Origin: Natronincola peptidivorans
Lineage (GTDB): Bacteria > Bacillota > Clostridia > Peptostreptococcales > Natronincolaceae
Assembly: GCF_900111615.1 (NCBI RefSeq)
Contig: NZ_FOHU01000001.1
Location: 454,611-518,610 of the forward strand
Length of the DNA: 64,000 nt
Direction: 5' to 3'
Positions 48,179 through 57,561 of the stretch are shown piece by piece (position 1 is the first letter of the stretch; every line of letters begins with the position of its first letter). The position numbers were made by a program, and so were the translations under genes. The notes beneath the pieces were generated by a model. It did no database searches. It was given only the letters and a program-made list of their open reading frames with translations, and was not told where the DNA came from.

Positions 48179-48742
48179 TTAAAAGCGTTCACTTCTATTG
48201 AGTATTTCTTCTAGTGCTTTTGTAATGATTGGTCCTCCTTTTCTTCGATCATCCTTACCATTCATTTTTCCGATATCACCAATTCCAACTACGATTGGAC
48301 CATTGCATTTGTCTACTACATCTACTGTATCTCCATATAATACTTTATCATTAGTAGGATTACCATCTTTATCCACGGCTTCATCAACAATATTTCCATA
48401 GGCATCAATACAAAAATCTGGATGTACACCATCTACATCTTTTGTGTTAGATGCTACTACTACAATTCCTAATACCTCTAAAAAAGGATGATTTATTAGC
48501 TCTTTTAATATTTTTTCACCAATCCCGATATTTTCGTTACCTTCGTCATCCACCATTACTACTACAGGGTCATTTTTCGCTTCTTCTATTAAACTAATAA
48601 TTTCTTGTGCAGTAATAGGCGTTGGGTTTCCAGCAGACCTTGAGATACATCGTCCACCTATTTTTTTAACAGCTACTTCTATTGTTTTTTTCGCACACAT
48701 ATCTCCATCCGTAACTAATATGATTTTTCTCTTTTCTTTCAT
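48179..48742 (-). CDS. spoVAEA: Stage V sporulation protein AE (SpoVAEA type)
   Basis: 187 residues with the SpoVAEA pattern: VTDGDMCAKKTIEVAVKKIGGRCISRSAGNP, VVMVDDEGNENIGIGE, and GIGDIGKMNGKDD. It is the last gene of the spoVA operon, which encodes the forespore dipicolinic acid channel. SpoVAEA is a soluble protein on the outer side of the spore membrane in B. subtilis. RBS AAAGGAG precedes ATG. Confidence 0.93.
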   Translation of the reverse strand: MKEKRKIILVTDGDMCAKKTIEVAVKKIGGRCISRSAGNPTPITAQEIISLIEEAKNDPVVVMVDDEGNENIGIGEKILKELINHPFLEVLGIVVVASNTKDVDGVHPDFCIDAYGNIVDEAVDKDGNPTNDKVLYGDTVDVVDKCNGPIVVGIGDIGKMNGKDDRRKGGPIITKALEEILNRSERF

Positions 48743-48753
48743 ATTATACTCCT

Positions 48754-49110
48754 TTATGGTTTAGTTTTTGGATTGAATATAATTGCCATAAGATAACCAA
48801 ATACTATAGCAGCTGTAATGCCTCCAGATGTAGCTTCCACTCCTCCAAAAAATGCACCTAATAATCCATTTTGATCTACTCCTTTAAATGCACCTTTAGC
48901 TAAACTGTACCCAAAGCCTGGCAAAGGAATAGTTGCTCCTGCTCCACCTATTTTTACCAATGGCTCATAAAGCCCTACTGCCGTCAATACAACTCCTGAA
49001 GTTACAAATATAATTAACACATGTGCAGATGTTAACTTTGTAGCATCCATTAAAAGTTGTCCTACTAAACAAATAAATCCACCTACAATAAATGCATTGA
49101 AATAACCCAT
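48754..49110 (-). CDS. spoVAEB: Stage V sporulation protein AE, membrane type (SpoVAEB)
   Basis: About 118 residues with three or four membrane helices (FIVGGFICLVGQLLMD, GFGYSLAKGAFKG). Paralogous to SpoVAC in this operon. ATG 49110 has AGGAGG about 11 bases upstream; a GTG at 49122 lies in the RBS. Part of the membrane channel for dipicolinic acid. Confidence 0.93.
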   Translation of the reverse strand: MGYFNAFIVGGFICLVGQLLMDATKLTSAHVLIIFVTSGVVLTAVGLYEPLVKIGGAGATIPLPGFGYSLAKGAFKGVDQNGLLGAFFGGVEATSGGITAAIVFGYLMAIIFNPKTKP

Positions 49111-49131
49111 GGACTTATACACCTCCTTGCT

Positions 49132-50148
49132 CTACAGATTACTTTCAATTGTTACTGCATGAGCAATACTTGGTATTGATTCGCCTTGGTGAAGGCTTGT
49201 AGGGGATAATAAGGCTCCTGTAGAGACCAGTAATAGTTTCCTTATTTTTTTCTCCTTCAGTAATCTATAAAGATACCCACAAAATACTACTGCTGAACAT
49301 CCACACCCACTACCTCCAGCATGTGTATCTTGTTCAAAATGATTAAAAATTTCTACTCCACAATCACTAAAATTATTTTTAACATTAATACCTTCTTTGA
49401 CTAGCATTTCCTTTGCAATATCCATACCTATTATACCTAAGTCTCCAGTTATGATTAAGTCATAGCTTTCTGAGGTAAAACCCGTATCTCTTAAATGTGC
49501 TTTAATTGTATCTACTGCTGCAGGTGCCATAGCTGCCCCCATATTATATGCATCAGTAATACCATAATCTATCACTTTACCTGTTGTAATATGGGTTATA
49601 TTAGGGCCCCCAGAATTTTTAGTTAGCACTGCAGCACCAGCACCTGTCACTGTCCATTGAGCAGTTAGTGGTCTCTGGTTTCCTAGTTCTAATGGAAATC
49701 TAAACTGCCTTTCCGCTGCTGAAAAGTGACTGGAAGTTGCTGCTACTACATAATCTGCATAGCCACCATCAACCATCATTGCTGCTAAGCTTAAGGCTTC
49801 AGTCATTGTTGAGCAAGCGCCAAACAATCCGAAGTATGGTATTTGAAGTTCTCTTGCTGCAAAAGATGAAGCCATTAACTGATTTAATAAATCACCAGCT
49901 ACGAAATAGTCTATGTCTTCTAAGTATACTTTAGCTTTTAAAACAGCTGATTTAACAGTTTCTATTGCCATCTTGCTTTCTGCTTTTTCCCAGCTTGCTT
50001 CTCCATATAAATCATCCTCTAAAACTATGTCAAAGTTTTTTGCCAGTGGCCCTTTTCCTTCCTTCGGTCCTACAATAGCATTTGCAGCAATTATTGATGG
50101 AGGATTTGTTAGCTTAATTGTCTGTATTCCAATTTTATTGTTAGCCAT
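49132..50148 (-). CDS. spoVAD: Stage V sporulation protein AD
   Basis: About 338 residues, a thiolase-like fold (GPKEGKGPLAKNFD, YFGLFGACSTMTEALSLAAM, GSGCGCSAVVFCGYL). SpoVAD binds dipicolinic acid directly, on the cytoplasmic face. The start at ATG 50148 fits the family; a GTG at 50163 overlapping the spoVAC stop (TAGTG) is an alternative. Confidence 0.95.
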   Translation of the reverse strand: MANNKIGIQTIKLTNPPSIIAANAIVGPKEGKGPLAKNFDIVLEDDLYGEASWEKAESKMAIETVKSAVLKAKVYLEDIDYFVAGDLLNQLMASSFAARELQIPYFGLFGACSTMTEALSLAAMMVDGGYADYVVAATSSHFSAAERQFRFPLELGNQRPLTAQWTVTGAGAAVLTKNSGGPNITHITTGKVIDYGITDAYNMGAAMAPAAVDTIKAHLRDTGFTSESYDLIITGDLGIIGMDIAKEMLVKEGINVKNNFSDCGVEIFNHFEQDTHAGGSGCGCSAVVFCGYLYRLLKEKKIRKLLLVSTGALLSPTSLHQGESIPSIAHAVTIESNL

Positions 50149-50162
50149 ACTGTAATCACTCA

Positions 50163-50618
50163 CTAACTATTATAAAAATAATAAATAATACCTACTATAA
50201 CTGATGAAGTAATCCCATAAACAAGTACAGGTCCTGCTAAAATAAACATTCTAGCTGCTACACCAAAAACATAGCCTTCTCTTTTGAATTCCATTGCAGG
50301 AGCTACAATAGAATTTGCAAAACCTGTAATTGGAATAATAGAACCTGCTCCAGCTTTTTTACCTATTAGATCATAGAACCCTAAGCCTGTTAATAGTGCA
50401 CCAATTAGTATCATAATAAGTATTGTTGCATTGGTAGCATCTAAATGGCTAAGATTCATGATAAGCTCAATTTTATTATGTATACATTGACCTATAACGC
50501 AAATTGCACCTCCAATACCAAAAGCCCAGATACCATTTTTCCAATAGTTTGGCTTAGGTGCTCTTTTTTCTACTAACTTCTGATATTTATCCTTTTGTTG
50601 ATATTGATTATTATCCAT
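50163..50618 (-). CDS. spoVAC: Stage V sporulation protein AC
   Basis: 151 residues with four membrane helices (NGIWAFGIGGAICVIGQ, GAGSIIPITGFANS). SpoVAC acts as a mechanosensitive-type channel component for dipicolinic acid release. Good RBS (AAGGTG) before ATG. Confidence 0.95.
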   Translation of the reverse strand: MDNNQYQQKDKYQKLVEKRAPKPNYWKNGIWAFGIGGAICVIGQCIHNKIELIMNLSHLDATNATILIMILIGALLTGLGFYDLIGKKAGAGSIIPITGFANSIVAPAMEFKREGYVFGVAARMFILAGPVLVYGITSSVIVGIIYYFYNS

Positions 50619-50622
50619 GCTT

Positions 50623-50781
50623 TCACCTTATCTCATTTACTTTCTTTTTGCCCTCTAGTCTTTCTAAGTTAATCTCTAAATCCTTATTTTCTAATTCGTG
50701 TATTAATTGTTTTTCTTCAATATTTACAAACTCTAAAGGACTTCTTTGGATTTTTTTATAGTAGGTATATTTTTTTTCCAT
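50623..50781 (-). CDS. Small coiled, charged protein within the spoVA operon
   Basis: 52 residues from ATG 50781 (AAGGAG about 9 bases upstream). Highly charged and helical (FVNIEEKQLIHELENKDLEINLERLEGKKK). Four bases separate its stop from the spoVAC start. No family is recognised; position within a sporulation operon suggests a forespore role. Confidence 0.6.
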   Translation of the reverse strand: MEKKYTYYKKIQRSPLEFVNIEEKQLIHELENKDLEINLERLEGKKKVNEIR

Positions 50782-50800
50782 GTTAGTTTTCTCCTTTTTT

Positions 50801-51211
50801 CTAATGTAGAAAAAGCCAATGTAAAAATGACCCAAGGGTTTTACCTAATACTAATGAATATACTATAAAAATCACATATTCTTCTATTTGAAACCTTCTT
50901 ATCACTACAGGTATTACATTCATAACCTCTGCTAGTGCAGAAGCTAAAAGTCCTATGAAAATTCCCATTAGAAACCCTGTCAAAACAATGATGATAATAC
51001 CTAGTTTTATCCCTAGTGTAGTCAACGATAAAAATGCTGCTATTGTTGCACTATATATTATTATATTTTCATAGATTTTTATAGAATCATATGTTTTTGT
51101 TAATTGAGTCAATCTTGGAACAATATCCAAAAGTGTTATTAATGCAACTATGCCGCTACCAACAATAATGCCATTAGAAAAGCCTATTATTGGAACTATT
51201 AAATATTCCAT
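50801..51211 (-). CDS. spoVAB: Stage V sporulation protein AB
   Basis: About 136 residues, four or five membrane helices, with GFSNGIIVGSGIVALIT and the conserved DIVPRLTQLTKT. ATG 51211 follows AAGGG by 6 bases; an ATG 6 bases upstream overlaps the RBS. Channel subunit for dipicolinic acid. Confidence 0.93.
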   Translation of the reverse strand: MEYLIVPIIGFSNGIIVGSGIVALITLLDIVPRLTQLTKTYDSIKIYENIIIYSATIAAFLSLTTLGIKLGIIIIVLTGFLMGIFIGLLASALAEVMNVIPVVIRRFQIEEYVIFIVYSLVLGKTLGSFLHWLFLH

Positions 51212-51222
51212 TGTCATCCCTT

Positions 51223-51867
51223 CTATTTATAGTAATTATTGCTAGTTTTTTTTACATATTGATCTAAGCTTTCCTGATACAATTGAACTTCTACCTCTAA
51301 TGGACTTGGCTCATTATTAATTTTTTTCTTAAAGATATGATTAAAGAAAACTGACATTCCTACCCCAATACCTAATGAATAAGGTATTTGCATAAGCAAA
51401 AGGTTTTCTGTTTCTTTTCCTGTAATTATACGATATATGGTTTTTTGTGTCTGAAGCATATCTACATCAGAATGAAAATTTATAATTGCAGTTGCTGCTC
51501 CTACAAATAACAATGAACAAACTATAGTAACCTTGCAAATTTTTCTAAAATGCTTATTATCATTATTTTTCATTTCTGCTGATTTAAACTCTACTAATAT
51601 ATCTGGTTCTCCAACTATATTTATAGTAGAGTTAGGAAATTTTCTTTTTATTATTGGAATGATTGATATAATATTTATTACATACGTGTTATTATTACCT
51701 ATTGTTTTAAGATTGTATACTAAATTTTCGATTTCTACTTTTATATTGTAGTCATCTGAATATATGTTAAGAATATTTTTTAATGAGATTACATTTTGAA
51801 TGTTTAATTGTACTTTTCCTTTTGATTGTATAAATATTTCAATATTTTCTATCATTTCTCTACACAT
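51223..51867 (-). CDS. spoVAA: Stage V sporulation protein AA
   Basis: 214 residues: an N-terminal soluble domain and two C-terminal membrane helices, with the family landmarks INFHSDVDM, LLMQIPYSLGIGVGMSVFFNHIF and EPSPLEVEVQLYQ. First spoVA gene. ATG 51867 overlaps the stop of a 52-residue ORF upstream (ATGTGTAG); ATG 51855 is an alternative start nearer the B. subtilis length. Confidence 0.93.
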   Translation of the reverse strand: MCREMIENIEIFIQSKGKVQLNIQNVISLKNILNIYSDDYNIKVEIENLVYNLKTIGNNNTYVINIISIIPIIKRKFPNSTINIVGEPDILVEFKSAEMKNNDNKHFRKICKVTIVCSLLFVGAATAIINFHSDVDMLQTQKTIYRIITGKETENLLLMQIPYSLGIGVGMSVFFNHIFKKKINNEPSPLEVEVQLYQESLDQYVKKTSNNYYK

Positions 51868-52018
51868 CTTCCCAAGTATTTATAAAAAAAACTAAATCTG
51901 CTTTTTGAGGCTCTTCTTCTATTTTTCTTGTAGCTAAATAGTACCAAGATCCAATTGTAAGTAGTATAATACTAATAATTATCATGACTTTTTTATATCT
52001 TCTTATATAGTCCATCAT
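51860..52018 (-). CDS. Small membrane protein translationally coupled to spoVAA
   Basis: 52 residues starting at the first of two ATG codons, with GGAGG 8 bases upstream. One membrane helix (VMIIISIILLTIGSWYYLA) follows a basic start (YIRRYKK); the tail ends KADLVFFINTWEDV. The stop overlaps the spoVAA start. Strong RBS and overlap argue for a real gene, probably first in the spoVA unit. No family is recognised. Confidence 0.65.
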   Translation of the reverse strand: MMDYIRRYKKVMIIISIILLTIGSWYYLATRKIEEEPQKADLVFFINTWEDV

Positions 52019-52140
52019 AATATCATCCTCCTATTTATATTATTATCTAAAATTCCATTTTAATTCTTATGGAAAAATTACCTAGACCCTTGTATCACCA
52101 AACAGCCTTCCCTTAAAGACTCAATATTCTTATAGACAAT

Positions 52141-52171
52141 AAAAAAAGAAGACCCTTATTTAGGTCTTCTT
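52141..52171 (-). terminator. Terminator overlapping the end of sigF
   Basis: AGAAGACC/GGTCTTCT hairpin with a seven-T tract on the minus strand; the sigF stop (TAA at 52160) lies in the loop. It separates the spoIIA operon from spoVA. Confidence 0.85.
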
Positions 52172-52930
52172 CATTAATTCTTTCATTGCCTGCAAAACTT
52201 TTTTTTCAATTCTTGAGACCTGTACTTGTGATATTCCTAAAGTTTTTGCTATTTCTGTTTGTGTTTTATCTTTAAAATATCTTAGTACAATTATTTGTCT
52301 TTCTCTTGCATCTAACTTAGCTAATGTATCCTGTAACAATAATCTATCAATCACATCTGTGTCATTTAATGATTCATCTTTGCTTATCTTGTCCATTAGA
52401 TATATAGGCGATCCATCATCGTGGTGTATTATATCATATAAATATTCCGGATGAGCATTTGAATCTAATGCCATAACTATTTCTTCTCTGTCTAGATTTA
52501 AATCATCTGATATCTCTTGCAATGTAGCTTCTCTACCTAGCTCTTTAAATAGTCTTTCTCTCGTCATTTTTACCTTAGATGCAGTTTGTTTTAAGCTTCT
52601 TGAGACTTTAATAATACCATCATCCCTTAAAAACCTTTTGATTTCACCTATTATCATAGGGACTGCATAAGTGGAAAATTTCACATCGTAACTTGAGTCA
52701 AACTTTTTTATTGCTTTAATAAGGCCTATACATCCCAATTGAAAAAGATCCTCTTTTTCATAACCTCTATTAGCAAATCTGTTAATCATACTACGCACTA
52801 ATCCAAGATTGTGGCTTACCAAAGTTTCTTGTGCCTGCATATCTCCATTTTGAGCTTTTTTAATAAGCTCCATTGTTTTTTCATGTTCTAATATCTCATT
52901 ATACTCCCCAGAAAACGCTGGCATATTCAT
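52160..52930 (-). CDS. sigF: RNA polymerase sigma factor SigF (forespore)
   Basis: 256 residues. Sigma-70 regions are clear: 2.2-2.4 (EDLFQLGCIGLIKAIKKFD...FSTYAVPMIIGEIKRFLRDDG), region 3, and 4.2 (KDKTQTEIAKTLGISQVQVSRIEKK). SigF is the first forespore-specific sigma, held by SpoIIAB until SpoIIAA releases it. It is last of spoIIAA-spoIIAB-sigF. RBS AAGGGG precedes ATG. Confidence 0.97.
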   Translation of the reverse strand: MNMPAFSGEYNEILEHEKTMELIKKAQNGDMQAQETLVSHNLGLVRSMINRFANRGYEKEDLFQLGCIGLIKAIKKFDSSYDVKFSTYAVPMIIGEIKRFLRDDGIIKVSRSLKQTASKVKMTRERLFKELGREATLQEISDDLNLDREEIVMALDSNAHPEYLYDIIHHDDGSPIYLMDKISKDESLNDTDVIDRLLLQDTLAKLDARERQIIVLRYFKDKTQTEIAKTLGISQVQVSRIEKKVLQAMKELMKKT

Positions 52931-52942
52931 TTTATCTACCCC

Positions 52943-53380
52943 TTAATCTGCATCCAGGCTTTTGAACTTTTTAGTCATAATAATTTTTGTTCCCTCTCCT
53001 AATTCAGAATATACATCTACTTTATCCATAAAAGTTTCCATTACTGTAAATCCCATTCCAGATCGTTCTAGTTCAGGTTTCGATGTATATAATGGTTCTT
53101 TAGCCTTCTCTATATCTTCAATTCCTTTGCCTCTATCTTCTACTATAATTTCCAATTCGTTATCAATTATTCTACAAATTATAGTAACCATGGCATTTTT
53201 TTCTTCATAGGCATGAATAATAGCGTTAGTCACGGCTTCAGAAACCGCTGTTTTTATATCAGATATTTCTTCGATAGTAGGATCTAATTGAGCAGCAAAA
53301 GCTGCAACCACAACTCTTGCAAAAGCTTCATTTTGAGATTTGCTATGTAATTCCAACTTCATATAATTTTTGTATTCCAT
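52943..53380 (-). CDS. spoIIAB: Anti-sigma F factor SpoIIAB
   Basis: About 145 residues from ATG 53380 (AAAGGAG about 9 bases upstream); an upstream in-frame ATG overlaps the spoIIAA stop. GHKL motifs [13 protein letters not shown] (N box), [12 protein letters not shown] (G1) and [13 protein letters not shown] (G2). It binds SigF and phosphorylates SpoIIAA. The stop lies 12 bases before sigF. Confidence 0.95.
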   Translation of the reverse strand: MEYKNYMKLELHSKSQNEAFARVVVAAFAAQLDPTIEEISDIKTAVSEAVTNAIIHAYEEKNAMVTIICRIIDNELEIIVEDRGKGIEDIEKAKEPLYTSKPELERSGMGFTVMETFMDKVDVYSELGEGTKIIMTKKFKSLDAD

Positions 53381-53394
53381 ATTCTTACACTCCT

Positions 53395-53730
53395 TTACAT
53401 GCATTTAAGAGCATCCTTTTCGCTTTTATATTTACTTATAATACGATATAAACCAGCTAGACTAAATATTTTATCTACTTTTTCAGACACCGCAACAACG
53501 GCTACCTTCCCCCCTAATTTATTGATATTTTTATAACGCCCTATAATTACTCCTATACCTGAACTATCCATAAAATTCATTTCTTTTAAATTAAAAATCA
53601 AGTTTTTTGCTCTTTTATTTGAAATCATTTCATCTAATTCCACCCTTATTTTTTCAGCTACATGGTGGTCTAATTCACCTTTCAGCTTTACAATAAGTGT
53701 ATTATCATTAGTTTCATAGAATAATTGCAA
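53395..53730 (-). CDS. spoIIAA: Anti-sigma F factor antagonist SpoIIAA
   Basis: 111 residues, a STAS domain with [16 protein letters not shown] carrying the serine phosphorylated by SpoIIAB. Dephosphorylated SpoIIAA frees SigF in the forespore. TTG start with GGAGG 8 bases upstream. Confidence 0.95.
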   Translation of the reverse strand: MQLFYETNDNTLIVKLKGELDHHVAEKIRVELDEMISNKRAKNLIFNLKEMNFMDSSGIGVIIGRYKNINKLGGKVAVVAVSEKVDKIFSLAGLYRIISKYKSEKDALKCM

Positions 53731-53761
53731 AGTACTTCCCTCCTTATTATCTTATACTAAC

Positions 53762-53823
53762 ATCTTCGCCTCATAATAGCTTATCTCCTTCATAGAATAA
53801 ACACTAGTTTTGTAACTTTGACA
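53762..53823 (-). promoter_or_regulatory. Candidate sigma-H promoter with Spo0A box, spoIIA operon
   Basis: On the minus strand GAAGGAGAT (53783-53791) resembles a sigma-H -35 and GGCGAAGAT (53762-53770) its -10, spaced 12 bases. TGTCAAA (53817-53823) resembles a 0A box (TGTCGAA) just upstream. This matches the known control of spoIIA by Spo0A and sigma-H, each element with one or two mismatches. Confidence 0.45.
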
Positions 53824-53971
53824 TATAATTTGTTGAATATTGTAGGCGTATCAATGGATTTATTTATATGCTGATTAGTTTTATTTTATAGGTTTTGCTT
53901 TTAGACTTTACACATTATTTAAATATCAGCTATACTGTTATTATACATAAATAGTTAGGAGGCTATATATA

Positions 53972-54472
53972 ATGATATTTACTGTTGGCGTGATTACTGC
54001 TAGTGATAAAGGTTCTATTGGAGAGCGTAAAGACACAAGTGGGCCTTTGATTGCTGAAATGCTACAAGATAGTGGAGGAGTATTAAAAGAATATTTGATT
54101 ATTCCAGATGAACGTAATAAGATTGCTGATTCCCTTAAATACATGTGTGATGAAGCAAAGCTGGATATAGTGTTTACTACTGGAGGAACAGGTTTTTCTC
54201 CTAGAGATGTCACACCAGAAGCTACACTGGATGTAGTAGATAGATTAGCACCTGGTATCTCAGAAGCTATTCGTATGAGAAGTCTTTCTATTACCCCAAA
54301 GGCTATGTTATCTCGTGCTGTAGCTGGTATGCGAAAGGAAACCCTTATTATTAATTTGCCTGGAAGTCCTAAAGGTGTAAAGGAAAGCCTGGAAGTTATT
54401 CTGCCTGTGCTTCAGCACGGTATTGGCATTTTAAAAGGTATTGAGGGTGAATGTGGTAATCATAAAAAATAA
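53972..54472 (+). CDS. mogA: Molybdopterin adenylyltransferase MogA/MoaB
   Basis: 166 residues with ITASDKGSIGERKDTSGP, FTTGGTGFSPRDVTPEAT and NLPGSPKGVKESL, the MogA/MoaB pattern. It adenylates molybdopterin in molybdenum cofactor synthesis. RBS AGGAGG 9 bases before ATG. Convergent with moaC. Confidence 0.94.
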   Translation: MIFTVGVITASDKGSIGERKDTSGPLIAEMLQDSGGVLKEYLIIPDERNKIADSLKYMCDEAKLDIVFTTGGTGFSPRDVTPEATLDVVDRLAPGISEAIRMRSLSITPKAMLSRAVAGMRKETLIINLPGSPKGVKESLEVILPVLQHGIGILKGIEGECGNHKK

Positions 54473-54498
54473 GCACTGACATCAGTGCTTGTTTTTTA
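54463..54498. terminator. Bidirectional terminator between mogA and moaC
   Basis: AAGCACTGA/TCAGTGCTT hairpin with A run on the left and T run on the right, overlapping both gene ends. Confidence 0.85.
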
Positions 54499-54978
54499 TG
54501 ATTCTTCATTTATATAATCACCAGATTTTCCACCAGTCTTTTTCACTAATCTGACCTCTGTAATCTTCATCCCCCTATCAACCGCTTTACACATATCATA
54601 TATAGTCAGAGCTGCTACAGAAACTGCTGATAAAGCTTCTATTTCTACACCAGTTTTCCCTGTTGTTCTAACAGTGGCTTTAATATCAATTTTGCTGTTT
54701 TCTTTATCAATATTGAAATGTATGTCGGCACCTGTCAAAGTAATATTATGACACATTGGAATAAGATCACTAGTTTTTTTTGCTGCCATGATTCCTGCTA
54801 CCTGAGATACGCTTAAAACATCTCCCTTGCTAATGTTTTGATCAATAATCTTGGTTAAAGTCTCTGGCATCATATAAATACTACCTCTAGCAACTGCCTC
54901 GCGATTTGTATTTAATTTATTGCCTACTTCTACCATCTTAGCCCTGCCTTCTTCATTGAAATGTGTAAATTTATCCAT
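54496..54978 (-). CDS. moaC: Cyclic pyranopterin monophosphate synthase MoaC
   Basis: 160 residues with [24 protein letters not shown] and [24 protein letters not shown], including catalytic residues. It makes cyclic pyranopterin monophosphate with MoaA, which is not in the window. RBS AAAGGAGGAG precedes ATG. thiI starts 29 bases upstream. Confidence 0.96.
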   Translation of the reverse strand: MDKFTHFNEEGRAKMVEVGNKLNTNREAVARGSIYMMPETLTKIIDQNISKGDVLSVSQVAGIMAAKKTSDLIPMCHNITLTGADIHFNIDKENSKIDIKATVRTTGKTGVEIEALSAVSVAALTIYDMCKAVDRGMKITEVRLVKKTGGKSGDYINEES

Positions 54979-55006
54979 TGGTTCTCCTCCTTTATATCCT
55001 ATAAAA

Positions 55007-56182
55007 TTATATTTCTAATTCAATTATTTCTTCATCCATATTTTCTATTGCTTCATTTATTAATGCTTCAACATTTAATAATGTCTCAGAATATAGAATC
55101 TTTTCTAGCTTTGGTTTTGTTACTGGATGTTTAGGTAAAAATACGGTGCAGCAATCTTCAAACGGTAGTATTGAAGTTTCATAAGTATTAATTTGTTTTG
55201 CTATCTGAATGATGTCGACTTTGTCCATAGCGATTAATGGTCTAAACACAGGCAAATTAACAGCTTCATTTGTTACCTGTAGACTATTTACAGTTTGACT
55301 AGCAACCTGTCCAATACTTTCCCCTGTTATAAGAGCATCACATTTTGATTTTAATGCTATTCTTTCTGCAATTTTCATCATAAACCTTCTTGATAGAATT
55401 GTCATCTCTTCTTCTGGGCATTTTTCATTGATTTCTTTTTGGATTGGTAATAGATTAATTGAGTGTAATTTAAACTCTCCACAATAGGTAGCTAGCATTC
55501 TAGCTAAATCTATAACCTTTTCTTTTGCTCTTTCACTAGTAAATGGATAACTATGAAAATGAATAGCTTCTAGTGCAACACCTCTTTTGGCAACTAACCA
55601 TCCTGCTACAGGACTATCAATCCCCCCCGACAGTAGTAATAAACCTTTTCCGTTAGTTCCCAATGGCAGTCCTCCAAAGCCATTGATTTTCTCACTGAAT
55701 ACAAAGGCATTATTACGTATCTCTACATTTATAGCAATGTCCGGCCTATGTACATCTACTGAAATACTATCTATGTTTTCTAGAACAAATCCTCCAATCT
55801 CCCTACTAATTTCTGGAGATTTCATTGGAAATTTTTTGTCTCCTCTTTTGCTTTCTATTTTAAAGGTTTTTATTACCTTTTTTTGAAGTTTATCTTGTAA
55901 CTCTCCTAATACCACCTTTTTTATATTCTCCATATCTACAGGAAAACGTTTTGCAGGGCTAATTGAAACAACTCCAAAAACCCTTTTTATCCTTTCAATA
56001 ATTTGATTTTCATTATATTCTTCTACATTCACATAGATTCTACTATGCTCCTTATAGACCTTTAGCTTGCCTAAGTCTGATAAAGCATGTCGAATATGTT
56101 TTACTAATTTATTTTCAAAATAGCTTTTATTTAATCCCTTCAACATTATTTCTCCGTAACGTATTATAATGACTTTTTCCAA
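55007..56182 (-). CDS. thiI: tRNA 4-thiouridine synthase / thiamine sulfurtransferase ThiI
   Basis: 391 residues: N-terminal ferredoxin-like and THUMP domains, then PP-loop ATPase with [13 protein letters not shown] near residue 181. There is no C-terminal rhodanese domain, the usual state in Firmicutes. It makes s4U8 in tRNA with sulfur from the cysteine desulfurase next to it. TTG start preceded by GGAGG. Confidence 0.95.
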   Translation of the reverse strand: MEKVIIIRYGEIMLKGLNKSYFENKLVKHIRHALSDLGKLKVYKEHSRIYVNVEEYNENQIIERIKRVFGVVSISPAKRFPVDMENIKKVVLGELQDKLQKKVIKTFKIESKRGDKKFPMKSPEISREIGGFVLENIDSISVDVHRPDIAINVEIRNNAFVFSEKINGFGGLPLGTNGKGLLLLSGGIDSPVAGWLVAKRGVALEAIHFHSYPFTSERAKEKVIDLARMLATYCGEFKLHSINLLPIQKEINEKCPEEEMTILSRRFMMKIAERIALKSKCDALITGESIGQVASQTVNSLQVTNEAVNLPVFRPLIAMDKVDIIQIAKQINTYETSILPFEDCCTVFLPKHPVTKPKLEKILYSETLLNVEALINEAIENMDEEIIELEI

Positions 56183-56189
56183 TCTAAAC

Positions 56190-57347
56190 TCACCTCCTAA
56201 TTATTTGTCTTAAACTATTTACATGATATTTTATTCTTTTTACAGCAAAAAAAATTTCTTCTTTTGTATTAAAGTGACTTAAGCTGATTCTGATGGCACT
56301 ATCTATATGACTTCTCTTCATCTGCATTGCTTCTAAAACATGACTATAGCCTTTTCCTTTTGAAGAACATGCTGAACCAGAAGATACAAAAACACCATCC
56401 ATCTCTAAGCTATGCAGCATTATTTCACTTTTTACACCTAATAAAGCAACATTAATAATATGGGGTGCATATCTATCATCCAATTTACTACTAATGATAA
56501 TATCTTCTAATTCTGTTTCTATTAAATCTATTAAATAAGCTTTTAGATTATTTAAAGTTTTAATATTGTTCTCTTGATTCTCTATCAATTCTTTGACAGC
56601 TTCTCCTAAGCCAAAAATTCCTGGAACATTTTCAGTACCTGATCTTAAATTAAATTCTTGACCGCCACCTAAAAAAATAGGTGAAATTCTTGTATCTTTA
56701 TTGATATATAGTGCTCCAATCCCTTTTGGACCATGAAATTTATGCCCGCTTATTGATAAGCTGTCTACCTGTAAATCCTTTACACAGTAAACTATTTTTC
56801 CTATAGATTGTACACCATCAACATGAAATCTAGCTTTAGGATTCTTTTCTTTAATTATTTCTGCTATTTCCTTTATAGGTTGTATACTACCTACCTCATT
56901 ATTAACATGCATAATACTAACTAATATAGTATCATCTGATAGGCTTTCCTGTAATTGTTTTAACGATACAAAACCTTCTTGATCCACATCTAAATAAGTA
57001 ATGTTATATCCACTTTTTTCTAAATCTTCATACAAACTAAGAACAGATTTATGCTCTATCTTAGATGTAATAATATGATTACCAAGCCTGTTGTTTGCTT
57101 TAACAAATCCTTTTATTGCTAGATTATTGGCCTCAGTGCCACCTGATGTAAAAACTATCTCTTTCTCATTACAACCTAATGCTTTACTTACCAATCTTCG
57201 TGTTTTTTTAATTTCTTTTTCTACTTCTATACCTTTTCTATGAAGAGAAGAAGGATTTCCATACATTTCTTTAAGAGATTTTACTACTGCTTCAATTACT
57301 TTATCAGTTGGCTTTGTGGTAGCAGCATTATCTAAATATGTTTCCAT
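56190..57347 (-). CDS. Cysteine desulfurase (IscS/NifS family)
   Basis: 385 residues. PLP-lysine motif SISGHKFHGPKG and the active-site cysteine loop SSGSACSSKGKGYSH are visible, along with ETYLDNAATTKPT. Stop lies 7 bases before thiI, so this is probably the dedicated sulfur donor for ThiI. Group is NifS/IscS type I by the long SACS loop. Confidence 0.95.
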   Translation of the reverse strand: METYLDNAATTKPTDKVIEAVVKSLKEMYGNPSSLHRKGIEVEKEIKKTRRLVSKALGCNEKEIVFTSGGTEANNLAIKGFVKANNRLGNHIITSKIEHKSVLSLYEDLEKSGYNITYLDVDQEGFVSLKQLQESLSDDTILVSIMHVNNEVGSIQPIKEIAEIIKEKNPKARFHVDGVQSIGKIVYCVKDLQVDSLSISGHKFHGPKGIGALYINKDTRISPIFLGGGQEFNLRSGTENVPGIFGLGEAVKELIENQENNIKTLNNLKAYLIDLIETELEDIIISSKLDDRYAPHIINVALLGVKSEIMLHSLEMDGVFVSSGSACSSKGKGYSHVLEAMQMKRSHIDSAIRISLSHFNTKEEIFFAVKRIKYHVNSLRQIIRR

Positions 57348-57503
57348 TGTCTTTCACCCTCATTTGTTTTTTACAGCTATTATCATATATAAATACAATC
57401 ATTTTGTAAAGCTTTCATTTTACTACTTTTAGTGTATCCTAATAAATCAAAGGAATGCATATTGAATATAAAGTAAAAATTCTTTATTAAACATCATTTA
57501 TTC

Positions 57504-57554
57504 AGCCTTACAAAGCACTCACTATCATAGTGATAGTGAGTGCTTTGTAAGGCT
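57504..57554. repeat. Perfect 24-bp inverted repeat after the LUD gene
   Basis: Two 24-base arms beginning AGCCTTACAAAGCACTC are perfectly complementary with a 3-base loop. It begins 7 bases past the LUD stop. Neither side has a strong T run, so ordinary Rho-independent termination is not fully satisfied. The rest of 57348-57503 is AT-rich and empty. Confidence 0.8.
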
Positions 57555-57561
57555 AAAATTA

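Noticed and set aside
57504..57554. Insertion-sequence end or MITE
   Set aside because: No target-site duplication or transposase remnant is visible and only one copy occurs in the window.
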